Source of the DNA: Rhizoclosmatium globosum | Taxonomy: Eukaryota > Chytridiomycota > Chytridiomycetes > Chytridiales > Chytriomycetaceae | Assembly (NCBI GenBank): GCA_002104985.1 | Contig: MCGO01000125.1 | Coordinates: 1-64,000 of the forward strand | Direction of reading: 5' to 3' | Length of the DNA: 64,000 nucleotides | Part shown: piece after piece, positions 23,037-34,466 of the stretch | Numbering within the stretch: the stretch's first letter is position 1 | Layout: each line of letters begins with the position of its first letter | Notes under the pieces: generated by a model | Told to the model about the DNA's origin: nothing | The model's input: the letters and a program-made list of their open reading frames with translations, nothing else | Databases searched by the model: none | Position numbers and translations under genes: made by a program

Positions 23037-23865
23037 CTAGCTGCCCATTTCATGTGAAGTTCCATCAGCAACAGCAAAGTCAGTGGAAGTACGGTCCAGC
23101 AATGTATCCATCGGAGATATATCGGCATTGACACTACTTGAGCTAACTATCGCTTGGTTACATCTGATTTTTCGAAGCGCGTTGAAACGGCATGTTGGAC
23201 AGAGACTCGACCTCCCCAGCCATGGATCTATACACTGAACATAACCATTCAGATATGCGAATTAATAAATTCATTGCGCATTCAGCAGTAGTACGTACCC
23301 TTCGATGAAACAAGTGTTTACAAGGCAACTCCCGCAACACCTCATACTCCACAAAGTCTTCCAAACAAACCGAGCAACACGGAGCCTCCTCGTTTTCTTC
23401 ATCAACTAAATTCCCATCAACAACCGGAATCGCAACGCTTCCAGGCACGCTTTCCCCCCTCTGTTGTTCCCGCGCCACTCGATCACGCAGTTTCTGCTTC
23501 CGAGCCGCAGGAGACACGTATACTTTAATCGGGAAGGTTTTGACTTGCGCTAAAGAGAGTGGACGCGATGCAATGCGGTTTTCCGGGTCTTGCGCTTCCT
23601 GGTTGGTTTCTTGATGTCGTGTGGCTCTGACTTCACGATGGATGTTGAGTGCGATTTGAAGACAGAATGAAAAGACTGCGAGGCCCATGAATGCGAGGGT
23701 AAAGTATCTGTTTTGAAATAGCGTTGAATGGAGCGGGACACAGTGGCGTGGGAGTATCTGTTCCGCTTACAGAAGAATATCCATAGGTTGACTTGAGTAT
23801 TCTGGACTGGAGCTTGGCTCGTACGGATCGCTCCACAGATTGGGCTGTGTTGAAAAAGTAGTCAT
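23037..23865 (-). CDS. RING-H2 finger membrane protein (E3 ubiquitin ligase)
   Basis: Three exons (23771-23865, 23299-23707, 23037-23234) splice in phase to 233 residues. One transmembrane helix at residues about 33-52 ('YFTLAFMGLAVFSFCLQIAL') is followed by a basic stretch and a RING-H2 domain at about 130-185: 'CSVCLEDF', 'LPCKHLFH', then after intron 2 'CIDPWL' and 'CPTC'. All eight metal ligands are present. This is the layout of ATL/RNF-type membrane E3 ligases. The C-terminal 40 residues are Ser/Asp-rich. The target is unknown. The divergent gene at 23965 starts 99 bp away. Confidence 0.88.
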
Positions 23866-23964
23866 TTTCTCGTTCAGTTTTTCTTTGATCCACTTTGCCA
23901 AGATTCGCTCTCTTTCTTGTTCCATACCAGACAATTTCGGTTCATTGAAAATTTCTGTTCACAA

Positions 23965-26141
23965 GATGGAAATCTCTATCGCGCCCGTACAAGATACTCT
24001 TCCCGAAGAGAGATACGACGAGGAGCGCGTTCAAAGTGACTATCTAGTGACATTTCCCAACGGTCTGACTTTGGTTACAGATGATCTGGCAGATTCTGCT
24101 GACGACGATGGTTTCTTTGTAGCGACCACGTTTCTTGAACGCGTTCGTGAAATCGTCTTTTCAGGTCCTTATTCCTGTCCCCATTTCGTTTCACATCTGA
24201 CTTAATTTAAAAGTGATGTTCTTCATGGTTCACGGAAACGCTACCTGGACAGTGTTTGAGTATTGCGCTCTAATAATTGAAGATCTACAGCTGGTGACGT
24301 TCTTCATCTCACTCGAAGTGTCGAACGCATACTTGATTCCAAATGGTTTACTTTATTCGGAGCTTGATTATGCTCATATGGAATTGAAGCAGTTTTCAGT
24401 GTGGTTTTCGTTGTGCGTTGTTGCAGGTGAGATTTAACAACCATAGTCTTCACAGTACTAACACATTTTAATCCAGTGTTCCTTATGATGGCTAATATAG
24501 TCTGGGTTGCGTCTGGGTTTGTGGTATGCCTTGGATTTGCTTATTAGTCGAACTGACATTATTATTACAGCACGGCCACCATAAAGTAATCTGGCCTATT
24601 TGGACACTCAGAATATTTGCATCAATTCTCCCTACTGTGCTATAGTACTTTGTTTCCCAGTCCTGTTCAAAACTAACCTTGTTTTATGTAGTTTGCCAAT
24701 ACTTGAAGTGATTGTCAACCCTATATCGTGCAATCGAATTGACGAAGGAAACTTTGGCACCTTGGCAACAACACCTTGTTCAGATTTGCGACGGCTTCCC
24801 TTGACAATTGTTTCTGTTTTGGCTATGGCCGTATATATCCCAACTTCAGTCACACTGACTGCTGTGTATGTTTTAGTCAATTTAAACCAATGTATATAAC
24901 TTTGTAAATAGGTATTTTGAAACAAATCCGACCTGCAAAGAACCGTCCTTTCGAGCTCATGGTCGCTTGGATATTTTCTATTCCATCATTAAGACTGGAT
25001 TGATTTTGGTATATCGACTTCTTCCAGATGAGCTTTCAATTGTAAAAATTATTCTTGCTACTCTTGGATCGTGAGTTGTGAATATTGGGGCTATATCCTG
25101 ACTTGCTTTGGTAGCCTCTATGTTTGGAGTTGTTCTGTTTTATTTCCCATACTATAATCCAAATGTTAACTTTATGGTAAGTTTATAACTTAAAATTTTT
25201 GACTGATGATATTTCAGCGTGGTGGATTCTTTTTTGGAACTGCTCTTGTTGGTTTTGTTGCGACATACGCAGCAATAGCTCATGCTGTGACTGGAGTTCA
25301 ACAAAACCAAACTATTATCTATATTATGGCTGGAGTTTATAGTTTTGGCCTAGCCACGGGATTTAAGGTGTCAGGTAGAGCCTCATATTTGAGAAAACCC
25401 GTCGTTAATTGCATGACCAGCTATGGTTTACAACTAGATTCAAAATGAAGTTCAATGCCGTTTAGTTCAAGTTCAGGATCAAGTAATTCTCAAGGGAGAG
25501 CCAATTATGAAACCTGACACCTTGGTATTTGCTTACTGGACTCATGTGGAAATTGCTGCTAGAATTGCAACAATCCATATGGACAAACGTCGACAGCGCG
25601 TTGACGAAACAACGATTCCTCACCTCATTATGATTTTTAAGCGTGGCATGGAAGAGTTTCCTGAACAGGTTGAACAGTTCATTATGTTACAGACAAGGCT
25701 AATAATGTTCCAATTTTTAAGTCATTTTTAAAGCTTTCATATGCACTTTACATGTTCCATATGAAAGCGTTGAATCGAGATGCAAGGAGTAGACTTGGGA
25801 AACTTGATCAAAGCAAAGTTCCATGGGATGTAAAGTTTCAATTATATTACATCAATCAGCTCGCAACTCAAACAAAGGAGGTATATTGCTGCTTGCGATT
25901 TCACAAAAATATTGACATATTATGTTTAAAAGGCAGACTTCTTGACCTGAGTCTGGAGCGCGGAAAGTGTGTTTTATTGCTGCGTCTAGCACACATTCTG
26001 TGGTTGTGGATGAGGACCCAACAACTATTCAAGTTCATAATGTCAAGTCAAATTATGTCCCTCGACTATCTTTTCCAAGCCCATGAGGCAACTCTTCCTT
26101 TTATCATTTCATTAGTGCTTTATTGTTCAAAAGTAGAATAA
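23965..26141 (+). pseudogene. TmcB/TmcC-like multipass protein, damaged and truncated
   Basis: Several short exons encode at least six membrane helices (from 'VMFFMVHGNATWTVFEYC' to 'RGGFFFGTALVGFVATYAAIAHAV', 24213-25320), then a soluble helical region ('FAYWTHVEIAARIATIHMDK', 'FPEQVEQFIML', 'SYALYMFHMKALNRDARS', 'PWDVKFQLYYINQLA') that resembles the Tmc domain of Dictyostelium TmcB/TmcC and of large chytrid proteins. Those relatives usually continue for many hundred residues into PAS or cyclase domains. Here the similarity stops near 25880. The frame breaks at T run 25138-25141 and near 25687, and perhaps again near 25945. Introns otherwise look normal. I read it as a decaying or miscalled member of a lineage-expanded receptor-like family. 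Confidence 0.5.
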
Positions 26142-26155
26142 ATCTGAGAAATCTG

Positions 26156-27315
26156 TTATGTCCCCCAATTAATACAATTAAACTCAAACTTTCCTCCCCC
26201 CAAGTCAATCTTGTCTGTCTTAAATGTTGAAACCTCATCCTCTTGGCTGAACATAAATGATCCAACAAGAACTTGTGTGTATTGCAAAAAACCAGGAAGT
26301 CCTTTTGACATCAGATTTTGACAGATAGCCAGAAATTCTTGTGGGGCAAGTCTCCAAGTACTTTGTAACCAGCAGCATCAATTGTGCTCTGATGGAGGGT
26401 GTTTTGCACAATTGTACTCATGTAAGGGTTTCCACGGCGCCATAATTGAGGAAACCCCTGTCCACAGCAACCATTACAGCTGTAAAAGTTTCCTTGCTTA
26501 TCAAGCAAAATGCAATTGTCACAAGGCTCACAATATGGCTCATTGAGGATTTTGAGGGCAGCATTTTTGATCGCCAAACCACCTTCTTCACGCAGCAACT
26601 CCACCTGACAAACAGCATTTCCTTTCTCAATCAATTGAATATCAGTAGCTTTGGAAAGATTATTTATGGTCTTAATTGCAGCCTGTGAAACAAGATAGTA
26701 AGAGAGAAATATTGAAATATAATGTATTTCACGTTACCTTCTGAGCTGACCTTCCTTCCAAATCAAATCGAGCAGAGATTTTCAAAGGAGCGCGCTTTCA
26801 ACCACATCATTGTGCTGTCCACCATAGACCAACTTGTTGGCCACTAAAATTTCAATCAGAAGAAACACGTAATTGTAGTTCTCTTGAATACCTGGGGGAA
26901 TACCAAAGTGCAGTTGCCTGAGAGAAGCAGATTCCACCAAACAAACACGTTGGAAGTGACAGCAGTCGCGAGGAAGCTGGCTCCAAGCGTTGGCAACCAT
27001 AAGCTTGACTTTTGTGGCGAAAATACTGTGGGTGCAACTGTGGCCAAAGTGCTCAACACTCAATGCAACAAGAGTGAATGGTGCCGACTCGGCAGTGATG
27101 CGCTTACGGAGAGGAGGAACGAACAGAAGACACTATGCTGCTGTACCAGAGCCAGGGTCGGAGGCAAAGAGGACCAGACCATCTTGAGTTCGGCGAATCT
27201 GACTGTTCAGTTTGTCTTTGTGATGCTCGAGGCTCTGCACCAGGACGTCCTTTGAGCCACCAGAGTACGTCAAGCCTTGGCTCTTGCAATGCTGGTCAAG
27301 CTGGGCTTTGGTCAT
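26156..27315 (-). CDS. SAP-domain protein, unknown
   Basis: From ATG 27315 the first 36 residues ('MTKAQLDQHCKSQGLTYSG...KDVLVQSLEHHK') form a SAP motif, a helix-turn-helix that binds A/T-rich DNA. The remaining 330 residues are not recognised. They include 'FGHSCTHSIFATKVKLMV' and a Cys cluster 'EPYCEPCDNC...SCNGCCGQG' near 26470-26530 that could bind metal. An intron lies at about 26685-26737. At G run 26343-26346 one base is missing: after it the next frame continues with 'EFLAICQNLMSKGLPGFL' to the stop at 26156. Likely nuclear. The break removes the last 50 residues if real. Confidence 0.55.
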
Positions 27316-27759
27316 GGCAGACGAGAAGGTTGTGATGTTGTGACAGCAGTAGTTGGGGCGAGAGGATCTTGAACAACGGGCGGGGCAAACGGAACCTGGT
27401 GATCAATGTCTGTGGCCGTCAAGTCGAATTCGGAGTCGCTGAAGTTTGAGGTTGAGTCGGAGTCGTCCTGCATTCGTTTTGCGAGGAGGAAACCGGTGGC
27501 TGGCTGTAGGCTGAAACAAGAGCTGATGCGCTGAAACGGGATCTGTTTCAGTTGGGTGAAGAGAGAAGGAAGGGACTTCCAGCGGGGTGTGTGTCAGTGA
27601 GACTCCATAATACTCCCATTTCACGCATGGAACCGCCGGATTTCGATCGTAATATGTTCGTAATTGCTAGTAGAAGCAATAGGATGATGAGGCGAAGCGG
27701 TGCAGCGAGGTAGGTGCGGTGGTGTGAAGTTGTTTGAATGACCTTTTTTCATACCATCC
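27316..27759. other. divergent intergenic region
   Basis: This region lies between the start codons of the SAP gene (minus) and the gene at 27760 (plus). It contains only short frames. I see no repeat or RNA gene. It presumably contains both promoters. Confidence 0.5.
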
Positions 27760-28616
27760 ATGCCAACGATCCATCATCTCCCATGGCTTCTCTCCACACA
27801 GCCGCCACGAATAGCGCCAAAGCGCATCACATCATTCAAAGAATTGATGCAAGAGCTGCTAACTCGAAAGCCCTCCACCTCCGACCTTCCAGTGAGTAAC
27901 TCTTTCGTCTCTCCTTGAAACCAACCATCTTTCTCGCCCACTCTTAGATCGATCCTGACCTCAGTTCCCGATCCAAGACTTTCATTCTCGACCACTTCAT
28001 CCCTGCGCTTCACCAAGGCTTCCCATCATCTGGCCGTCCCCCAAAGTCCAACCACCTCCGCTCAACCCTCGACAACGTCATGACAAAACAACTCGCCACC
28101 AAATTCACATCCGCCGCTTCAATCCTCGCACAAAACAGAATGGCTGCCGGGATCCGGCTCATCAACCCATCAGTCACACTGGACGAGGACGCCTGGATCC
28201 TCGGCCCGGACTTGAAGCTGCTTTCAAATGAAAGCAAAGTTAATTATCAGTTGATTATGGTTTCTCAACGGATCTCGGTTTTGGCAACGAAGGCGGAGGT
28301 TCCGGATCCGATGGGACTTTCGTATGATGAGACGAAGGAGTTGGTGAAAAAGCAATCGGAGAAAGGGTGTGTGGTTGCTGTGAAGGCCTATATAGAAGGT
28401 GGAGTGGAATATTCTGTACGGGCGAGGTCGGAACGAGGGGATGGGGACGCGCTGTTCTGGGATCGAAAGCCTACGCTTGAAATTATGCTGCATTCTGAGC
28501 ATTCTTCAAGATGGCAGTACGGAAAAGGTCTGACGTCGAGTTTGCGCGTGACGGATATTGATGATCTGATTCGTGCAGAACGGGAGGGTGCTGAAAGTAA
28601 AGAATTATTGCAATAA
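27760..28616 (+). CDS. probable mitochondrial protein, unknown
   Basis: Exons 27760-27891 and 27948-28616 join in phase at GTGAGT...CTTAG, giving 266 residues. The N-terminus ('MPTIHHLPWLLSTQPPRI...KRITSF') is basic and hydroxylated, without acidic residues for 25 positions, like a mitochondrial presequence. The body has helices 'SSRSKTFILDHFIPALHQ' and 'NVMTKQLATKFTSAASIL' and strands 'CVVAVKAYIEGGVEYSV' and 'PTLEIMLHSEHS'. This arrangement vaguely resembles Tim44/Mba1/mL45-like folds, but I cannot support a family call. Its stop lies 11 bp from the ETR1 stop on the other strand. Confidence 0.6.
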
Positions 28617-28627
28617 TAGCAGGTTTA

Positions 28628-29946
28628 TTATGCGAATTGAATGATTTGTTTTGTGGAACTGCCTCCTCGCATTGCCTTATCAAACGCAGCTTTCACAATT
28701 TCAAGGTCCTGAGTAGGTGATTAGCAACAATTTGACAACACGCATTTGGTTACTTACGTCAGTACTTTTGATGGAAACACTTTCAACTTCTGGAAGCTGT
28801 AATTGCTTGTTGACGACAAGCTCAGACAACACTCTGATCATTTTAATGCGTTCTGCCTCACGTTCCGGGTTCGTGTCACAAGACTCATTCCATCGTGTCA
28901 TCCAAAAACCTTTGAGTTGCAAGTCTTTGAAAATGAGGAGCGACGTTGGGGCAGTGACAGGTTCCTTGGACATTCCACCATATGTAACCATCACTCCCCC
29001 ATTTTCCAAATTGCGTGCAACATTTGCGCCACTCTTTCCGCCAACACAATTGAAACCAAGTTTAGGAGCCTTTCCATTCCCCAGCTCCAGGATCTTTGCA
29101 CCTGTTTCTCTGCTACGCATTTCTTCTTCTGTAACAACCAAATCCGCGCCCATATCCGTCAGCTTCTTTTTGAGGAGTTCAAGACCAGGACGTGGGAGTC
29201 CGTCACTCAAAGTTCCGCGAATGATATTGACAGTCTTGATTCCACGAGTACGAGCAATTTGAATGACAGCCTGACCAACTGCACTATTTGCACCATTTTG
29301 GATGACTACATCGCCAGGCGACAGGGGAACAAAATCTAGTAGCATGCGATAGGCAGTGCATGGGTTCACCATGAGGGTTGCAGCTGCTTCGGTTGGAAGG
29401 GAGGGGTGTGGTAAGGGAATGAGGTCTTCTGGTGTGGCATGAGAGAATTGGCGCCATGTTCCTGCATTAAAAAGGTCAATATTCGGTAGTGTTTTGCCTG
29501 ACGGAGGGAGAGTCACCGAATCCGGCGTGTCTCATTACAACACGAGTGCCAACTTTCGCCCAACTGTTTTGAGCATTGACATTCTTTCCAACATGGACAA
29601 TCTCGGCGACACCTTCGTTTCCACCAATAGCAAATTGCTCGTCCTTGTTGTGTTCTAAGAGGTTCTTTTTGAAGGCGGGCAGGATCGGGTAGGTTCCCTG
29701 GATCTGATTCACGTCCGATGGATTGATAGTGGCTGCAAGAAACTTAATAGTGATCTGAGATGGCGAAGGTGGATCCAAAGTGATGCGTTGGACGCTGTAG
29801 TTATGGTAAAGTAAGGTTATGTACCCTAAAGCACCAACGAGAACGCACCTCAGAACCGAATTCGGCGATCCGTGTTTCGCAAAGCCAAGCGCCAACGAGG
29901 ACGAAGGAACAGACGAAATTGATCGGCGGCCAAGAAGGGAAATCAT
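28628..29946 (-). CDS. ETR1: mitochondrial trans-2-enoyl-CoA/ACP reductase (ETR1/MECR)
   Basis: Four exons (29849-29946, 29517-29794, 28758-29461, 28628-28708) splice in phase to 386 residues. A mitochondrial presequence ('MISLLGRRSISSVPSSSLAL') leads into a medium-chain reductase fold: 'NPSDVNQIQGTYP' (with the conserved Tyr), 'GNEGVAEIVHVG', the junction 'HAGFGTWRQF' rebuilt across intron 2, 'VIQNGANSAVGQAVIQIA' (NADPH-binding glycine motif) and 'GFNCVGGKSGANVARNL'. There are no catalytic zinc ligands, as expected. It catalyses the last step of mitochondrial fatty-acid synthesis, needed for lipoate and respiration. Confidence 0.93.
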
Positions 29947-30005
29947 CAAACGTGTCTTTGGTTTGGAGGGAACACCTTTTTTCACACACAAACCAACCAA
30001 AGAGA
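29947..30005. promoter_or_regulatory. short bidirectional promoter between ETR1 and septin
   Basis: Only 59 bp separate the ETR1 start codon (29946, minus) and the septin start codon (30006, plus). Both 5' UTRs and core promoters must lie here or overlap the coding regions. No TATA box is visible. The segment has an 'aaaccaacc' motif and T/A runs. Confidence 0.45.
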
Positions 30006-31909
30006 ATGTCTGGCGTTGCAGGTGCCCAATCCCACTCGAACCTTGTCTTCTTGAGTGCTAACTACCTTATTATCTTCTAATTCACTTCCAATTCGCTGCT
30101 GCATTGCCTGTGTCTCCCTCCTTGCGCATTTGACAGGAACTGTATGTCACACCCACCCAATATCACTCCCCACGCTGACCACCATTAACCCCTCCCCTCC
30201 CAGGTCCCCGTCGTCAAAAAGAACCTCAACGGTATTGTCGGTTTCCACAACCTGCCAAACCAGGTCCACCGCAAATCCGTAAAGAAGGGCTTCCACTTTA
30301 CCATCATGATTGTTGGAGAGTCCGGCCTCGGAAAGTCCACCCTCATCAACACCCTCTTCAATGCTCCTATCGCTCCTACTAGAGACGGAAACGCAGCGAA
30401 GGATCAGCAGGATTCGGCCTCAAAGACGGTCGAAATCAACAGCTTCACTAGTGATATTGAGGAGAACGGTGTCAAACTTAAGTTGACTGTCATTGATACT
30501 CCTGGCTTTGGTGACTTCATCAACAACACCGAGGCCCACAAACCAATTCTCAAGTCTATCGAGGAGAGGTAAATGATTATGTTTATGGTGGACTCCAAAT
30601 GAGGTCCAAGACACAGACACTTGAGAAGGAACAACCCCAGTAACACGATCATGGCATACATGAAAAAATACGAAGTTAGATATAGTCGTTCTGCAGTGTC
30701 AAACCCAAACCTCCTGGAAAAGAGGATATAAGACACAACTCTCATAATCACCCCTCTCTCCTCTTTCCTCCCTCGTCACGCCCCGCATTGACTGATTCTC
30801 TCCTTGCAGATACGAAAACTACCTTGACCAAGAATCCCGTGTGAACCGTAAAAATATGACCGATAACCGAGTCCACGCCTGTATCTACTTCATTGCTCCA
30901 ACCGGTCACTCTCTTAAACAGCTGGATGTGCAATTTATGAAGGAACTTGGACCAAAAGTTAACTTAATCCCAGTCATTGCCAAGAGTGACGTCTTGACTG
31001 AGGCGGAAGTAACTGGTTTCAAGGAGAGAGTATGTATTCTTGCTTTCAAATAATTCTCTGGCTGACAGCTTTTTCTCAGATTTTGCAAGATATCAAGGCC
31101 AACAACATTCAAATCTATTACCCAGCCGTGCACGAAAACGATGATCCTGAGACCGTCCAGGAAATTAAAGAAATCATTGTAAGCAATTTTAAGCGCCGTC
31201 CACGGAATCTTATATCATATCATTCTTACAGTCTCGTATTCCATTCGCAATCGTCGGATCCAACCAAACCTTTGAACACCCACCAGGCTCCAAGAACCAC
31301 ATCCGTGGCCGAAAGTACCCATGGGGTCTCATTGAAATCGACAATGAAGCACACTGTGACTTTGTCAAGCTCAGACAAATGCTCATCCGCAGCCACATGG
31401 AGGAGTTGAAGGAGCACACTACTCAGATCTTGTACGAAAGCCACAGGAGTCTCAAGTTGGAGGGCGCCGGTGTCCGCGGGAAGGACGCCAAGACTAAGTG
31501 AGTTTTTGATTTAATTGATTGTAGAAGTGGTGTACTGATTGTATGCGGATAAAACAGCCCAGCCAAGTTTGAGGAAGAGAAGCGGGCACATGAAGTCAAG
31601 ATGGCCAAGATGGAGCAAGAAATGAAGGCTGTCTTCCAACAAAAGGTTTCTGAAAAGGAGAAGAAGTTGAAGCAATCTGAGGAGGAGGTGAGAACACAGT
31701 TTTGAAAGTTAATTATCAAGGCCAAAGTGTTTAATAATCAAAAACAGTTGTACGCTCGTCACAAGGAAATGAAGCAACAGCTTGAGCAACAAAGACTCGA
31801 CCTTGAAGAGCGCAAGAAGCGTCTCTTGGGTGGAGCTTCCCCTGCTAGAGCCAACTCCAACACTCCAACTCAGCAATCTCAGAAGGGGAAGACTGGTCTC
31901 TTCAAGTAA
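30006..31909 (+). CDS. septin (CDC3/AspB-like)
   Basis: Eight exons (30006-30021, 30137-30141, 30204-30568, 30810-31029, 31080-31178, 31232-31497, 31558-31687, 31748-31909) give 420 residues. The second is a 5-nt microexon, needed to keep frame. The GTPase core shows G1 'GESGLGKST', G3 'DTPGFGD' and G4 'AKSD', preceded by a basic lipid-binding patch ('[12 protein letters not shown]'). A C-terminal coiled coil (residues about 330-395, Lys/Glu/Gln heptads) completes the standard septin layout. '[13 protein letters not shown]' before G1 is closest to the CDC3/AspB group. Septins assemble into filaments at the cortex and cytokinesis site. Confidence 0.93.
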
Positions 31910-32061
31910 AGCTTCAGATTGTTTGGATTGGGGTTTGAGAATCGAAATATTCGCTATACACTTGTGTTTTTCTCTTTTATTGCTCGTTGATGTTCCTTTT
32001 TTCGTTTTGAATATAACAAGACTCTGTTTTGCTTTATTGAGTAACTTGGAGTTTGTAAAGT

Positions 32062-33208
32062 TTAATCAAATGTGGCCCATCCAGATCCGGATGCTCCAGT
32101 CCCTGTGGCGGAAGAACTTGTAGTTCCAGCAGCCTGGAAGTCTCCAAAATTTGCCCAATCATCCCCACTTGTAGCTAAGGTTGAAGAGATTCCAGATGAC
32201 GAGGGCATTGACGATGATTGCGCCAAGACCAAGAAAGGATCATTCTGCTGCTGTTGTTGCTGCTGTTGTTGACTTTGAGAGTGAGTATGAGTTGGTGCAG
32301 GAGGTGGGGGTAAGAATGCTCCAGATGGTGGTGGTGGGAGAAATGTGACTAATAACAAGAATCGTCAACAATGATTTCACGATTACGACACACTCACATT
32401 CTGTAGAGCCTGAATTCGATCCTCCAGAATTATCCTTCTTCTTGTTGACCTGCGATATGATGGTAAGGAGACGTTTTCAGATAACAATTATTCTCAACTC
32501 CTCCAATATTGATTGAGAACTTTTGGTCTTCTTTCAAACTGAAGTCGATGGAAGGGCCTGTAGCTTTGGCTGTAACGACAGGCTTCCCCACATTCTTCAC
32601 GCGCCTTTTTGCGTGATGGTGTAAGTTCCACGGCATCACAGCACAAACAACCAAGCCACTCACTTGACGTGATCCTGCAGCGCAACATTAAAGTCAAATG
32701 CATCCGAACGTTCCTGGAATCCCATTCCAATAAAAGCCTTTCGCCCTTAATCCATATTTAGTCAATTCACTCCCTCTGACCACCTCTGTCATACCTGACG
32801 CCTTATCCACCAACGTCAACACAAAGTATCGAGACGAGTCCAGCACAGGCTCGACCGTCGAACCATCGGGAGGATAGTCACAAGTTGCAAACAACTCTCC
32901 TGCCAAACCAAATTTAAGTTCGAATAGATCCCACAATTAAACCCCCGCCTCCTAACCAGTCGTGCCGTCTTCGAGGTTGATGAAACAGGCGTCTCCCTTC
33001 GCCATGATCCTGAGGCGGCCTTTCCAGAGGAACGAATTTACATCCCAATCGCCTGCTTTGTATCCTTGGGCTCTGTGGCGAGGTGGGATACTGAAACAAT
33101 GTCTTGTTTAACACTATGTATGCATTGAGTTGTCGTGGGAGTATACCGATAGGCTGTGCATTCGCGGATGACAAGGAGAACAGACTCGTAATGGTCGTCG
33201 TCGGCCAT
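32062..33208 (-). CDS. NECAP adaptin-ear-binding coat-associated protein
   Basis: ATG 33208 opens 'MADDDHYESVLLVIRECTAYR', then a short exon chain carries the PHear/NECAP core: 'IPPRHRAQGYKAGDWDVNSFLWKGRLRIMAKG', 'CFINLEDG', 'SSRYFVLTLVDKASG', 'RKAFIGMGFQERSDAFDFNVAL' and 'PSIDFSLKEDQKFSINIG'. These strings are spread over about seven exons with 45-60-bp introns. NECAP regulates AP-2 at clathrin-coated pits. The C-terminus has a Pro-rich segment, a Gln run of about ten residues (near 32240-32275) and ends in a WxxF-type peptide ('DDWANFGDF', 'SGWATFD'), the AP-ear-binding signal known in the family. Confidence 0.9.
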
Positions 33209-33248
33209 TCTTTATGATATTTATTCGGAAAGGAAGAAAGAGGGACAG

Positions 33249-34448
33249 TCAAAGTAAATGATAAAAATCTGAAACGACTTTTAGCTTTCGCTTGCTCTCG
33301 GGGAAGATGTTGAAGGAACAGAACGGTGAAGTTTCTTGTTGCAAGTTTCTTGTTCTCCAGTGCAACAACCGTTCGCATCCTTCCAGCTCAATGTCTTCGT
33401 AAAACGAGCTTAAATTCGTGATGGTCCCGATGCGGCAAAAGAAATTCATATAGCCATCAAATGGAGTGACCGTAACAGCCCGTTGCAAGATCGGCCCATG
33501 GAGAGCCTTGCGAATCAAAGAAGGAGTCGCAAAATCCTCCCGTTTAAGGTAAAGCAAAGAAACGTAATTTCCAAAATGCTTTGTTGTGAGACTGGGGACA
33601 CGTCCACGTTGATTCACCAGCAAAGCGGCATAATCGCATTTCGCTCTTGTTAAAATCCAATGTGCGAGGCAATCATTTGTAGACACGTATCCACCTTCTT
33701 TGATAGCTATCGCCTTCTGCTCGTTGATCCAGTTGATTGAGGGAGTGTTTACCATTCCCCAAACGCAAGAGTAAAGTGAAACCACGGTGATGCGAATTTT
33801 GGCCACGATATATGATGCAATTGTCGATATAAGCGATCCGAATACGGGCATCGCAAACTTGGATATATCCTTGGATGAATCTGGAAACGCTTCTCGTTCG
33901 GCCAACCTTGTGTCCACACGATCAAAGATTATTGCATATGGCTGTACATTGTAGCTCAGCATGTTGTACAGTGAATAAAAGGAGAATCCGTCTCCAATGG
34001 TGTGTGACAGCGTGGTGACCACTGCAAATTGTTTCTTGTTTGAGTGCAGCAAAACAGCAACACGGAACAACGGTGCATTGGTTTCAAGACAGACTTTCGC
34101 CAGTGGTATAACCAAGTTAGGGATTCGAGAGATCTTGTCGCAGACATTGACGTAACCATCAGCAGGACAGAAGTCAATGTCCCGAATGACTTGAAAGTGG
34201 GCAGATAGATCCACAGAGTCATATAGGACGCCTTCTTCAGAGCATTGCACATGGAGTTCGATCTTGGAGTCCTTTATATCGGGCTTATAGAACCTGCCTG
34301 CGAGAAACGGATTCAGCCGAATGATCGTTTCGACTCTGTTACGGAGAAACTCAATCGGAGGTTCGCCGAGAAAAAACGTAACGTTCTCCATTGATGATGC
34401 CCTTGTTGCTACCGTTGCCTCAAAGGCGGTTAGGTGGAAAGCTTTCAT
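33249..34448 (-). CDS. HxxxDG acyltransferase-like protein (CAT/condensation fold), copy 1
   Basis: Single exon, 399 residues. The active-site motif 'SHTIGDG' (HxxxDG) sits at about residue 157, as in chloramphenicol-acetyltransferase/condensation/BAHD-like acyltransferases. 'NPFLAGRFY' near residue 45 is also typical. A hydrophobic stretch 'LISTIASYIVAKIRITVVSL' (about 215-240) may be membrane-associated. The 'DFGWG' motif of BAHD enzymes is not seen, so this belongs to a different branch. It is a paralogue of the next gene upstream, sharing 'HFGNY', 'VSTNDC' and the HxxxDG region. The substrate is unknown. Its ATG lies only 18 bp after that paralogue's stop. Confidence 0.75.
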   Translation of the reverse strand: MKAFHLTAFEATVATRASSMENVTFFLGEPPIEFLRNRVETIIRLNPFLAGRFYKPDIKDSKIELHVQCSEEGVLYDSVDLSAHFQVIRDIDFCPADGYVNVCDKISRIPNLVIPLAKVCLETNAPLFRVAVLLHSNKKQFAVVTTLSHTIGDGFSFYSLYNMLSYNVQPYAIIFDRVDTRLAEREAFPDSSKDISKFAMPVFGSLISTIASYIVAKIRITVVSLYSCVWGMVNTPSINWINEQKAIAIKEGGYVSTNDCLAHWILTRAKCDYAALLVNQRGRVPSLTTKHFGNYVSLLYLKREDFATPSLIRKALHGPILQRAVTVTPFDGYMNFFCRIGTITNLSSFYEDIELEGCERLLHWRTRNLQQETSPFCSFNIFPESKRKLKVVSDFYHLL

Positions 34449-34466
34449 GAGTTTATTTTCTGAAGG

